64,000 nt of DNA from Leclercia sp. 29361 (lineage in GTDB: Bacteria; Pseudomonadota; Gammaproteobacteria; Enterobacterales; Enterobacteriaceae): positions 4,879,775-4,943,774 of the forward strand of contig NZ_CP049786.1 in the NCBI RefSeq assembly GCF_011290365.1, in the 5' to 3' direction. This document shows, in pieces, positions 36,795 through 51,363 of this stretch. The translations under genes and the position numbers were made by a program. A model generated the notes under the pieces. It was given only the letters and a program-made list of their open reading frames with translations, was not told where the DNA came from and ran no database searches. Within the stretch, counting starts at the first letter, position 1. The number at the start of each line of letters is the position of its first letter.

Positions 36795-38888
36795 TTATTG
36801 GGTCTGCACCTGTGTTTTATCTAACTCCTTCCCGTCACTGTTCACGCTTTTACCCTTCACGATAAAGTAGTTCGTGTTATCGATGGTTCCCACGACCGCA
36901 TCATCATATTCACCGGGCTGATTCCGGATCGACAGGTTGCCGGTAAACGTCCCCTGGGTTGTGACGTCTCCGTACGGACTCGGGCGGAAGATGTAGTTAA
37001 ATCGCTGGTTATCCACCGCCAGGTTGTTCTCCACTACCAGCTTGCCCGGGTTGAAGTTATCGGTGAACCCATCCAGATGATTGCCGGTGGCTTTACTATT
37101 GCGGATCTGATGCGCAACAGGCTGCCCTTCCCCGCCGAGCTTGAAGCCGTTACTGGTATTGTTGCTGGCAACCGAGTTCTCGATCACCACCACACCGTTG
37201 GCGCCATCTTCAATCTTGTTGAACAGGTCGAAACCGTCATCGATATTGTCGTGGGCATAGCATTTCTCCAGCCGGTTACCATCGCCTACCCGCATCTTCA
37301 CTGCGAAGCCATCGGCGTTAATCTTGCCGGGATCTTCGTTGGCCCAGGATTCAGAATCCACCACCCGGTTATAACTTGCCCATAACGGACGACCAATCTT
37401 CTCAGGAGAGGAGATCTGGATCCCGGTGTCGTCATTACGGTACGCCCTGACGCGCTCGATCAGGTTATGGCTACCCTGAACGCGCAGGCTTTTCTCCGTC
37501 ACGTCGATACCCTGGATATGCCAGTAGCTGGCGTCGAGCAGCAGACCGCGGATAACCACTTCACCTTCAGCCTGAAGCGTTTTGAGCTTGTCGCGGCTGC
37601 CACTGGCCGAGAGCGGGATCTCGCTTCGCGGATAATCGCCGCTTTTCAGCACCAGCTTACCGCCGGGGGCCAGCAGCGCGATGGCGGTGGCGAAATCCAG
37701 CGGCGCATCGGCTGTACCTTTCGCCTCCGCTTTGCCGTCCGGGGCGGCATACAGAAGCGCCGTGTCCCTGTCCGCGACGCGTTCCACGGTGAGCTGCTGG
37801 TTCACCGATGTGCCCTGAGACGGGGTAAAGGCCACCGTAAAGGTGCTGGTCTGCTCAAGACGGGCGGGCAGGGTGTACATCTCCCCCGCTTTTACCGTTT
37901 TCTCATTACCGATCACCACTTCGTTTTGCCGGACGCTGAATACTCCGTCTTCATTGGCGCGCGCCTGCAGCAGATAATCCCCGGAAGCGCTGACGTTCCC
38001 GGAAGCCAGCTGCACCACGGCCGGCAGCGGCTCTGCCTGCCACGGTTGCGAAGATACGGTATGGGCGGGGCTGGTGGTCAGCGAGGCGTTGGTCACCGTG
38101 ATTTTGGCATTCCGGGAGGCGAAGAAGCCGACGTAGTAGCGATCCGGGTTTTGCACCGAAATCAGATCACCGCGCGGCACGCTCTTGCTCACCCAGCTGT
38201 CGCTGTCCAGCGGGGCCCAGGCGGTAATAAAGCCATCGTCCGTGCGCTGAAGTTTGAGGCGAAAGGCCGGGGTCTGGCTCAGGTCCACCTCTTCTTTATA
38301 ACTCTGTTTTTTAATGGCCGCCCCGGCATCCCCCCACGGATGGCTGATCCCTTCCCGCGTGATGGCCTGCATTTTCACCCGCTGATGATCTTTTTTATCC
38401 TGGGTCATGATAGCGTTCATCACCAGGTTCGATGCCGCAGGGAACTCTTCATAACCGGTTTTCAGGGGCTCCTGACGTGGATTACCGAGGACATCGCGCA
38501 CCAGCAGCCCGGCTCCTTCCTGCGCGGCAGGTTTCGCGCCATTTTCAGGTCCAAACTGATCCACCCGGATGTTGGCCTGCAGGACGAAGTTCTCGCTCGC
38601 CGGCAGTTCGGTATAGAAGAAAGTTAGCCCGTCGTGGGAGTTGGCAATTTTGCCGCCACGGCTCTCCACCGTGATCGCTTTTGTCAGATCGGCGCTCTCC
38701 TGCGGCGTGAGCTTTTTCCCGTCGATAGTGACATCATTGACGCCAATTTTTTCGGGCAGCACGTTGGATGAAAAATTCACATCCGTGGATTGCCCAAACG
38801 CAATGGCTTTCCAGACATGGGGCTGTTCGGCGGCCGTTGCGGAAAAAGCGCTACACATCATCAGGGCCAGAGGTATTTTAGACTTCAT
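36795..38888 (-). CDS. pelX: Periplasmic pectate/exopolygalacturonate lyase, PL9 family (PelX-like)
   Basis: Predicted to cleave polygalacturonate or oligogalacturonides by beta-elimination in the periplasm, as Dickeya PelX does. It has 697 residues: signal peptide 1-20 (ending SATAA before EQP), two N-terminal beta-rich regions, and a right-handed beta-helix from about 400 to 690. Active-site residues of the PL9 family are in place with the expected spacing: calcium ligands Asp526, Asp550, Asp551, Asp554 and catalytic Lys583 (in GFKLGG). AGGAGAA precedes ATG 38888. No other pectin gene is adjacent, so substrate entry (a KdgM-type porin) and product use must be encoded elsewhere. Two KdgR-like boxes lie upstream. 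E. coli has no such gene here. Confidence 0.85.
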   Translation of the reverse strand: MKSKIPLALMMCSAFSATAAEQPHVWKAIAFGQSTDVNFSSNVLPEKIGVNDVTIDGKKLTPQESADLTKAITVESRGGKIANSHDGLTFFYTELPASENFVLQANIRVDQFGPENGAKPAAQEGAGLLVRDVLGNPRQEPLKTGYEEFPAASNLVMNAIMTQDKKDHQRVKMQAITREGISHPWGDAGAAIKKQSYKEEVDLSQTPAFRLKLQRTDDGFITAWAPLDSDSWVSKSVPRGDLISVQNPDRYYVGFFASRNAKITVTNASLTTSPAHTVSSQPWQAEPLPAVVQLASGNVSASGDYLLQARANEDGVFSVRQNEVVIGNEKTVKAGEMYTLPARLEQTSTFTVAFTPSQGTSVNQQLTVERVADRDTALLYAAPDGKAEAKGTADAPLDFATAIALLAPGGKLVLKSGDYPRSEIPLSASGSRDKLKTLQAEGEVVIRGLLLDASYWHIQGIDVTEKSLRVQGSHNLIERVRAYRNDDTGIQISSPEKIGRPLWASYNRVVDSESWANEDPGKINADGFAVKMRVGDGNRLEKCYAHDNIDDGFDLFNKIEDGANGVVVIENSVASNNTSNGFKLGGEGQPVAHQIRNSKATGNHLDGFTDNFNPGKLVVENNLAVDNQRFNYIFRPSPYGDVTTQGTFTGNLSIRNQPGEYDDAVVGTIDNTNYFIVKGKSVNSDGKELDKTQVQTQ

Positions 38889-38928
38889 CTTATTCTCCTG
38901 AATAATAATTGAGCGCCATTATCATCAG

Positions 38929-38948
38929 AATAAAACGGTGTTTCTTTT
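38929..38948 (-). promoter_or_regulatory. KdgR-like operator 1 of pelX
   Basis: AATAAAACGGTGTTTCTTTT, close to the KdgR palindrome (AAAC-N3-GTTTC core). It is about 40-60 bases upstream of the pelX start, where a repressor would block transcription. The assignment rests on motif similarity. Confidence 0.55.
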
Positions 38949-38969
38949 TTATGCGTCACATATTTCAAT

Positions 38970-38992
38970 AATTAAAACAGTGTTTTGGTTAT
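38970..38992 (-). promoter_or_regulatory. KdgR-like operator 2 of pelX
   Basis: AATTAAAACAGTGTTTTGGTT, core AAAAC-AGT-GTTTT, a second similar palindrome 41 bases upstream of the first. Two boxes at one promoter are usual for tightly controlled pectinase genes. The rest of 38993-39231 should hold the glmU promoter; I found no convincing NagC site there by eye. Confidence 0.5.
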
Positions 38993-39231
38993 TGAGGCCT
39001 TTATTCATGAAGCGAAAGAATCGCTAACATGTTGTGCAGACTGGAGACTTCTCTAAAGGGCGCTATATTCCATAGGCAAAGTCCTCTATTCTGCGGTAAA
39101 AAGAACCTTTAAACAGCCCGAGACCGGCGAGGTTGTGCGTTTTACCACCTCTCCATTTTATGGCGCAAAATATGTAGAATTTTCAACGCCAAAGGGTTTT
39201 ACTTTTCACTCAAATTACAGTCAGGACGTGT

Positions 39232-40602
39232 ATGTTGAACAACGCAATGAGCGTGGTCATTCTTGCCGCAGGCAAAGGCACCCGCATGTATTCCGATCTT
39301 CCAAAAGTGCTGCATACCCTGGCAGGGAAAGCGATGGTGCAGCATGTCATTGATGCCGCTAGTGAAATGGGCGCGAACCAGGTTCACCTGGTCTACGGCC
39401 ACGGTGGCGATCTGCTGAAGCAGACGCTTCGTGATGACAAGCTCAACTGGGTACTGCAGGCAGAACAGCTGGGTACCGGGCATGCCATGCAGCAGGCGGC
39501 GCCGTTCTTCTCTGATGACGAAGATATTCTGATGCTCTACGGCGACGTACCGCTGATCTCCGTGGAGACGCTGGCTCGCCTGCGTGCTGCGAAGCCGCAG
39601 GGCGGGATTGGTCTGCTGACCGTTAAGCTGGACGATCCGTCCGGCTATGGCCGTATCACCCGTGAAAACGGCAAAGTGACGGGCATTGTGGAGCACAAAG
39701 ACGCCACCGATGCGCAGCGTGAAATCCAGGAAATTAACACCGGGATTCTGATCGCCAATGGCGCAGACATGAAGCGCTGGCTGTCGCAGCTGAACAACAA
39801 CAATGCGCAGGGCGAATTCTACATCACCGATATCATTGCGATGGCGTATCAGGAAGGGCGTGAGATTGCTGCCGTTCATCCGGCGCGTATCAGCGAAACG
39901 GACGGCGTGAATAACCGCCTGCAACTCTCCCGCCTGGAGCGTATTTATCAGTCCGAGCAGGCAGAAAAGCTGCTGCTGGCGGGCGTGATGCTGCGCGATC
40001 CGGCACGTTTCGATCTGCGTGGGGTGCTTAAACACGGGCGCGACGTCGAGATCGATACTAACGTTATTCTGGAAGGCAACGTAACGCTGGGTAACCGCGT
40101 CAAAATTGGCACCGGTTGTGTGATCAAAAACAGCGTGATTGGCGACGACTGCGAAATCAGCCCTTACAGCGTGGTGGAAGATGCCCACCTGGAAGCCGCC
40201 TGCACTATCGGGCCGTTCGCCCGTCTGCGCCCGGGCGCAGAGCTGCTGGAAGGCGCCCATGTCGGCAACTTCGTCGAAATGAAAAAAGCGCGTCTGGGCA
40301 AGGGCTCTAAAGCAGGGCATCTGACCTACCTGGGCGATGCAGAGATCGGCGACAACGTGAATATCGGCGCCGGGACCATCACCTGCAACTACGACGGCGC
40401 GAACAAGTTTAAAACCATCATTGGCGACGACGTGTTTGTCGGATCTGATTCGCAGCTGGTGGCACCGGTGACCATCGGCAAAGGCGTCACCATTGCCGCA
40501 GGCACGACCGTGACACGCGATGTGGCCGAAAACGAGCTGGTGATCAGCCGGGTGCCGCAGGTGCAGAAGCAGGGCTGGAAACGCCCGGTGAAGACGAAGT
40601 AA
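39232..40602 (+). CDS. glmU: Bifunctional GlmU: UDP-GlcNAc pyrophosphorylase / GlcN-1-P acetyltransferase
   Basis: Makes UDP-N-acetylglucosamine for peptidoglycan and lipopolysaccharide. It has 456 residues as in E. coli. The N-terminal uridyltransferase domain carries [18 protein letters not shown]. The C-terminal left-handed beta-helix with hexapeptide repeats (from about residue 250, e.g. [18 protein letters not shown]) is the acetyltransferase. The start is [16 protein letters not shown]; the ATG five codons in is an alternative. It is followed by glmS. Confidence 0.97.
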   Translation: MLNNAMSVVILAAGKGTRMYSDLPKVLHTLAGKAMVQHVIDAASEMGANQVHLVYGHGGDLLKQTLRDDKLNWVLQAEQLGTGHAMQQAAPFFSDDEDILMLYGDVPLISVETLARLRAAKPQGGIGLLTVKLDDPSGYGRITRENGKVTGIVEHKDATDAQREIQEINTGILIANGADMKRWLSQLNNNNAQGEFYITDIIAMAYQEGREIAAVHPARISETDGVNNRLQLSRLERIYQSEQAEKLLLAGVMLRDPARFDLRGVLKHGRDVEIDTNVILEGNVTLGNRVKIGTGCVIKNSVIGDDCEISPYSVVEDAHLEAACTIGPFARLRPGAELLEGAHVGNFVEMKKARLGKGSKAGHLTYLGDAEIGDNVNIGAGTITCNYDGANKFKTIIGDDVFVGSDSQLVAPVTIGKGVTIAAGTTVTRDVAENELVISRVPQVQKQGWKRPVKTK

Positions 40603-40612
40603 CAGATTTATC

Positions 40613-40648
40613 CCTCGCCCCTTTGGGGAGAGGTCCGGGTTGAGGGGA
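40613..40648. repeat. GC-rich palindrome in the glmU-glmS gap
   Basis: CCTCGCCCCTTTGGGGAGAGG... followed by GGTTGAGGGG, a common enterobacterial intergenic palindrome; a related copy lies after adeP at 52740. In E. coli this gap is also where RNase E cleaves glmUS and where GlmZ RNA pairs near the glmS start. I did not confirm a GlmZ pairing site here. Confidence 0.55.
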
Positions 40649-40780
40649 TAACATAATCCCCCGCCCACAGGCAGTCTCTAAAAATATAACCCCACTCTCT
40701 ACAAGGCTCGGGGCGCCCAAAAAGGGCACATACAGGTCAGCGACAACGCAGGCGAAAGCCTCTATTCGGAATCTAAAACT

Positions 40781-42610
40781 ATGTGTGGAATTGTTGGCGC
40801 AGTCGCGCAGCGTGATATTGCTGAAATCCTTCTCGAAGGGTTACGTCGTCTGGAATACCGTGGTTATGACTCTGCCGGTCTGGCAGTGGTCGATGCAGAA
40901 GGGCACATGACCCGTCTGCGTCGCCTCGGTAAAGTAAACATGCTGTCGCAGGCCGCGGAAGAAACCCCGCTGCACGGCGGTACAGGCATTGCCCATACCC
41001 GTTGGGCGACCCACGGTGAACCTTCTGAAGGCAACGCGCACCCGCATGTCTCTGAACACATTGTGGTGGTGCATAACGGCATCATCGAAAACCACGAGCC
41101 GCTGCGCGAAGCGCTGACTGAACGCGGGTATACCTTCGTGTCAGAAACCGACACCGAAGTGATTGCTCACCTGGTTCACTGGGAGCTGGAGCAGGGCGGT
41201 ACGCTGCGTGAAGCCGTACTGCGTGCCATCCCACAGCTGCGCGGCGCCTACGGCACCGTGATCATGGACAGTCGCGATCCATCCACCCTGCTGGCCGCCC
41301 GTTCGGGCAGCCCGATGGTGATTGGTCTGGGGATGGGCGAAAACTTTATCGCTTCCGACCAGCTGGCGCTGCTGCCGGTGACCCGTCGCTTTATCTTCAT
41401 GGAAGAGGGCGATATTGCCGAAGTGACCCGCCGCGACGTGAAACTGTTTGATAAATCTGGTGCGCCGGTGAAGCGTCAGGATATCGAATCCAGCCTGCAG
41501 TACGACGCGGGTGACAAAGGTGCTTACCGTCACTACATGCAGAAAGAGATCTACGAGCAGCCAAACGCCATCAAAAACACCCTGACCGGGCGCATCAGCC
41601 ACGGGGAGGTGGATCTGAGCGAGCTGGGGGCTAACGCCAACGAGATGCTGGCTAACGTCGAGCATATTCAGATCGTGGCCTGTGGCACCTCCTACAACTC
41701 AGGTATGGTCTCCCGCTACTGGTTTGAAGCCCTGGCTGGTGTGCCATGCGACGTGGAAATCGCCTCTGAATTCCGCTATCGCAAATCGGCCGTGCGTCGT
41801 AACAGCCTGATGATCACCCTGTCGCAGTCCGGTGAAACCGCCGACACCCTGGCGGCGCTGCGTCTGTCCAAAGAGCTGGGTTACCTCGGTTCGCTGGCGA
41901 TCTGTAACGTGCCGGGCTCCTCTCTGGTGCGTGAATCCGATCTGGCGCTGATGACCAAAGCCGGCACCGAAATCGGTGTGGCCTCTACCAAAGCGTTCAC
42001 CACTCAGCTGACGGTCCTGCTGATGCTGGTGGCGAAACTGGCCCGTCTGAAAGGGGCGGATGCTTCTGTTGAGCATGACATCGTGCACGGCCTGCAGGCG
42101 CTGCCGAGCCGCATTGAGCAGATGCTCTCTCAGGACAAACGCATTGAAGCCCTGGCGGAAGCCTTCTCTGACAAACATCACGCCCTGTTCCTTGGCCGTG
42201 GCGATCAGTACCCGATCGCGCTGGAAGGCGCGCTGAAGCTGAAAGAGATCTCCTACATCCATGCGGAAGCTTACGCCGCAGGCGAGCTGAAACACGGCCC
42301 GCTGGCGCTGATCGATGCGGATATGCCGGTGATCGTGGTGGCACCTAACAACGAACTGCTGGAAAAACTGAAATCCAACATCGAAGAAGTCCGCGCCCGT
42401 GGCGGTGTTCTGTTTGTCTTCGCAGATAAAGATGCCGGTTTCGTCAGCAGTGACAACATGCACATCATCGAGATGCCGCATGTTGAAGAGGTGATTGCGC
42501 CAATCTTCTATACCGTACCGCTGCAGCTGCTGGCGTATCACGTCGCGCTGATTAAAGGTACCGACGTTGACCAGCCGCGTAACCTGGCGAAGTCCGTTAC
42601 CGTAGAATAA
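40781..42610 (+). CDS. glmS: Glutamine:fructose-6-phosphate aminotransferase GlmS
   Basis: Makes glucosamine-6-phosphate from fructose-6-phosphate and glutamine, the first step to UDP-GlcNAc. It has 609 residues as in E. coli. The catalytic Cys follows the initiator Met ([12 protein letters not shown]) in the N-terminal glutaminase domain. Two SIS sugar-isomerase domains follow ([32 protein letters not shown]). The C-terminus ends NLAKSVTVE. In E. coli it is controlled after transcription by GlmY/GlmZ. Confidence 0.98.
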   Translation: MCGIVGAVAQRDIAEILLEGLRRLEYRGYDSAGLAVVDAEGHMTRLRRLGKVNMLSQAAEETPLHGGTGIAHTRWATHGEPSEGNAHPHVSEHIVVVHNGIIENHEPLREALTERGYTFVSETDTEVIAHLVHWELEQGGTLREAVLRAIPQLRGAYGTVIMDSRDPSTLLAARSGSPMVIGLGMGENFIASDQLALLPVTRRFIFMEEGDIAEVTRRDVKLFDKSGAPVKRQDIESSLQYDAGDKGAYRHYMQKEIYEQPNAIKNTLTGRISHGEVDLSELGANANEMLANVEHIQIVACGTSYNSGMVSRYWFEALAGVPCDVEIASEFRYRKSAVRRNSLMITLSQSGETADTLAALRLSKELGYLGSLAICNVPGSSLVRESDLALMTKAGTEIGVASTKAFTTQLTVLLMLVAKLARLKGADASVEHDIVHGLQALPSRIEQMLSQDKRIEALAEAFSDKHHALFLGRGDQYPIALEGALKLKEISYIHAEAYAAGELKHGPLALIDADMPVIVVAPNNELLEKLKSNIEEVRARGGVLFVFADKDAGFVSSDNMHIIEMPHVEEVIAPIFYTVPLQLLAYHVALIKGTDVDQPRNLAKSVTVE

Positions 42611-42617
42611 CCCCTCC

Positions 42618-42644
42618 AGCTCCACCTTCGGGTGGAGCTTTTTT
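42618..42644 (+). terminator. glmS terminator
   Basis: 9-bp stem AGCTCCACC / GGTGGAGCT with a stable TTCG loop, followed by six T residues. It starts 8 bases after the glmS stop. Confidence 0.93.
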
Positions 42645-42791
42645 ATCCGCGTTTTTAAATGACAAACTGTCATCTTCAGCTATTTTTTCAGTGTCACAGA
42701 AAGAAAATTTTTCTGAAATCATAGCGTCATAAAATCTATCAAGTAACTGATAAAAAACAATTATTCTGATTTTCTTTAAGCAAAATTGTGG

Positions 42792-42847
42792 CTGTCATAA
42801 AACTGTCATAATTCGTACATTTCTCTGTCACCTGTTTGTCCTATTTT
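42792..42847 (+). promoter_or_regulatory. pstS promoter with two tandem Pho boxes
   Basis: Four PhoB half-sites at exact 11-base steps: CTGTCAT 42792, CTGTCAT 42803, CGTACAT 42814, CTGTCAC 42825. The first pair forms a perfect Pho box. A -10 TATTTT is at 42842-42847, and there is no -35, as PhoB replaces it. A lone half-site CTGTCAT also occurs at 42667. Phosphate starvation should switch on the operon. Confidence 0.93.
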
Positions 42848-42865
42848 GCTCATCGTAGCCACTAA

Positions 42866-43939
<1,074 letters not shown>

Positions 43940-43960
43940 CAGGATATTTTTGACGAAGAT

Positions 43961-43985
43961 GGCGGGTGGCGTGAGCTTACCCGCC
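43961..43985 (+). repeat. Hairpin between pstS and pstC
   Basis: GGCGGGT / ACCCGCC inverted repeat around GGCGTGAGCTT, REP-like, without a T run. It probably protects the pstS message and lowers read-through into pstC, as the REP element does in E. coli. Confidence 0.65.
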
Positions 43986-44018
43986 AACTTTCGTGAAACG
44001 TCTCAAACAGAAGAGTAA

Positions 44019-45871
<1,853 letters not shown>

Positions 45872-45906
45872 TTATTGACGGCGTGGCACGCTGCGGCGCC
45901 GGATGA

Positions 45907-46692
<786 letters not shown>

Positions 46693-46706
46693 TTCAGGAG
46701 GGCGCA

Positions 46707-47432
46707 ATGGATAATCTCAATCTTAATAAACACATTTCCGGCCAGTTCAACGCAGAGCTGGAAAGCATCCGCACCCAGGTGATGACCATGGGCGGAATGG
46801 TCGAGCAGCAGCTTTCTGACGCGATCACCGCAATGCATAACCAGGACAGCGAGCTGGCGAAGCGCGTGGTAGAAGGCGACAAACACGTCAACATGATGGA
46901 AGTGGCGATCGACGAAGCCTGCGTGCGCATCATCGCCAAGCGTCAGCCGACGGCGAGCGACCTGCGTCTGGTGATGGCGATCATCAAAACCATCGCCGAG
47001 CTGGAACGTATTGGCGACGTGGCGGACAAGATCTGCCGCACCGCGCTGGAGAAATTCTCCCAGCAGCACCAGCCGCTGCTGGTGAGCCTGGAGTCGCTGG
47101 GGCGCCACACCGTGCAGATGCTGCACGACGTGCTGGATGCCTTTGCGCGAATGGATCTGGATGAAGCGGTGCGTATCTACCGTGAAGACAAGAAGGTCGA
47201 CCAGGAGTACGAAGGCATTGTGCGTCAGCTGATGACCTACATGATGGAAGATACGCGCACCATCCCAAGCGTTCTGACCGCCCTGTTCTGCGCCCGTTCT
47301 ATCGAGCGTATCGGCGACCGTTGCCAGAACATCTGCGAATACATCTTCTACTTCGTGAAGGGCCAGGATTTCCGTCACGTTGGCGGGGATGAACTGGACA
47401 AAATGCTCGCGGGTAGCGATCCAAAAGAGTAA
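46707..47432 (+). CDS. phoU: Phosphate signalling regulator PhoU
   Basis: Keeps PhoR-PhoB off in high phosphate by bridging PstB and PhoR; loss causes constitutive Pho expression. It has 241 residues, two three-helix PhoU repeats with the metal-cluster signatures E(D)xxxD near [20 protein letters not shown] and [17 protein letters not shown]. Last gene of pstSCAB-phoU, 14 bases after pstB. In E. coli the bgl operon follows; here only part of that region does. Confidence 0.97.
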   Translation: MDNLNLNKHISGQFNAELESIRTQVMTMGGMVEQQLSDAITAMHNQDSELAKRVVEGDKHVNMMEVAIDEACVRIIAKRQPTASDLRLVMAIIKTIAELERIGDVADKICRTALEKFSQQHQPLLVSLESLGRHTVQMLHDVLDAFARMDLDEAVRIYREDKKVDQEYEGIVRQLMTYMMEDTRTIPSVLTALFCARSIERIGDRCQNICEYIFYFVKGQDFRHVGGDELDKMLAGSDPKE

Positions 47433-47443
47433 TTTTTCTCTGA

Positions 47444-47462
47444 CGCCAGCTTTGCTGGCGTT
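47444..47462 (+). terminator. pst-phoU operon terminator
   Basis: 8-bp stem ACGCCAGC / GCTGGCGT with a TTT loop, followed by the AT-rich tail TATATTTA. It starts 12 bases after the phoU stop. Confidence 0.8.
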
Positions 47463-47624
47463 ATATTTAAATATCAAACTATTTTCTCTGCGAATAAATC
47501 ACCGTATCGCTGCGTAATAATATTGCCGTCAGTCACACTTCCCTCTTTTCCCGGTTGTTTTCTTTTCTCTTCTACCCTAAAACATCCCGTTATTAACGCG
47601 AGCAACTGAAACACCTTAATACGC

Positions 47625-47638
47625 TAATAACGTTATTA
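47625..47638. promoter_or_regulatory. Perfect LacI-like palindrome in front of the bglH leader
   Basis: TAATAACGTTATTA is a perfect 14-bp palindrome centred on CG, the shape of a LacI/GalR-family operator. The 9-base string CGTTATTAA also occurs at 47588. It lies 10 bases before the RAT element. A weak possible promoter (TTGTTT, 17 bases, TAAAAC) lies upstream near 47554-47583. No regulator is assigned. Confidence 0.4.
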
Positions 47639-47647
47639 AGCAAAACT

Positions 47648-47674
47648 GGATTGTTACCGCTATTACGCGGGCAA

Positions 47675-47678
<4 letters not shown>
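47648..47678 (+). promoter_or_regulatory. BglG-type ribonucleic antiterminator target (RAT)
   Basis: GGATTGTTACCGC...GCGGGCAAAACC closely matches the RAT consensus bound by BglG/LicT-family antiterminators (E. coli bgl: GGATTGTTACTG...CAGGCAAAACC). Its last bases overlap the first arm of the following terminator, so the two RNA structures exclude each other. No bglG-type gene lies nearby. Confidence 0.85.
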
Positions 47679-49298
<1,620 letters not shown>

Positions 49299-49311
49299 CC
49301 GGATCACATAA

Positions 49312-50489
<1,178 letters not shown>

Positions 50490-50493
50490 CAAA

Positions 50494-50522
50494 AAGCCGT
50501 AAAGCCACAGGCTTTACGGCTT
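50494..50522. terminator. Bidirectional terminator between yieL and yieH
   Basis: Perfect 13-bp stem AAGCCGTAAAGCC / GGCTTTACGGCTT with a 3-base loop. An A run at 50491-50495 gives a T run on the minus strand, so it clearly serves yieH; it can also stop the bglH-yieL transcript. Confidence 0.88.
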
Positions 50523-50529
50523 AACAGGC

Positions 50530-51195
50530 TTAGCGGGTAAGGTGCCAGCCGCGCGCTTTCCACAGTTCCGGCAGCTGGGCCAGATCGGTAAAGGTGGTCA
50601 CCTTCGGATGGTCGAGCGGCGGGTTGTGCGGATCGGCGCAGAAGTAAAACACCTCCATGCCCGCGGCGATCCCCGCCTGCGCGCCTGCGCTGGAGTCATC
50701 CACCAGGACGCAGTTCTCCACGTTGACGTTCATCGCTTTCGCGGCATGGAACATCATGGCCGGATCGGGTTTCCAGCGCTGAATATCGTAGCCGCTGAAC
50801 AGTTTTTCCGGGAAATGGTGCAGCATCTGTAGCTTGCCAAGGGAGTGCTGCATTTTGCTTACCGGACCGTTAGAGACCACGCACATCGGCACCGCCATTG
50901 AATCCAGCAAGGCGCTGGCCCCGGCGATCGTCTCCAGTTCGGAGTCGAAGAGGCGTGCGACCTCGGCGCGGTAAACAGGCTCCAGATCCGCTTTCGCGAG
51001 GCTGACGCCGTGTTCGGCGTTAATAATGTCGATGATTTCGTAGAGCTTCACGCCCTTAAAGCGTTTGAACGTCTCTTCGAGATCGAGCGTGATACCAAAT
51101 TCCTGGAACATGGTGACATACGCCCGGGAACAGATGACCTCACTGTCGACCAGCGTACCGTCGCAGTCGAAAAATACCGCTTCAATCTGAGACAT
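50530..51195 (-). CDS. yieH: HAD-family phosphatase YieH (6-phosphogluconate phosphatase)
   Basis: Cytoplasmic sugar-phosphate phosphatase; E. coli YieH acts on 6-phosphogluconate. It has 221 residues as in E. coli. HAD motif I is FFDCDGTLVDS with the nucleophile Asp, motif II is VVSNG, motif III lies around the Lys in RWKPDP, and motif IV is LVDDS. The frame stays open upstream to 51912 antisense to adeP, but only ATG 51195 (MSQIEAVFFDCDG) fits the family. Divergent from adeP. Confidence 0.95.
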   Translation of the reverse strand: MSQIEAVFFDCDGTLVDSEVICSRAYVTMFQEFGITLDLEETFKRFKGVKLYEIIDIINAEHGVSLAKADLEPVYRAEVARLFDSELETIAGASALLDSMAVPMCVVSNGPVSKMQHSLGKLQMLHHFPEKLFSGYDIQRWKPDPAMMFHAAKAMNVNVENCVLVDDSSAGAQAGIAAGMEVFYFCADPHNPPLDHPKVTTFTDLAQLPELWKARGWHLTR

Positions 51196-51246
51196 GCATT
51201 TCCCTTTCTTAACAAGTTTAACGTTTACGTGCTGCATTACGTTGAG

Positions 51247-51262
51247 ACGCAATCGTTGCCGT
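51247..51262 (+). promoter_or_regulatory. PurR-like box upstream of adeP
   Basis: ACGCAATCGTTGCCGT matches the PurR palindrome ACGCAAACGTTTGCGT at 13 of 16 bases. E. coli adeP belongs to the PurR regulon, so purine-dependent repression is plausible. It sits about 115 bases before the start codon. Confidence 0.5.
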
Positions 51263-51363
51263 ATAAGCAAATTCAATGAAAAAAAGTGCCCCTCAACCGC
51301 CCCTATTGTCGCATTTTGGTATAGGATAGCGACGGATTTTCCCTCCTTGTTCGGAAATAGATG

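Noticed and set aside
38993..39231. NagC operator upstream of glmU
   Set aside because: Expected from E. coli, but no sequence I could match with confidence; some AT-rich stretches are compatible, which is too weak to report.
39199..40668. 489-codon open frame opposite glmU
   Set aside because: Antisense shadow of glmU, His/Gln/Arg-rich without any domain.
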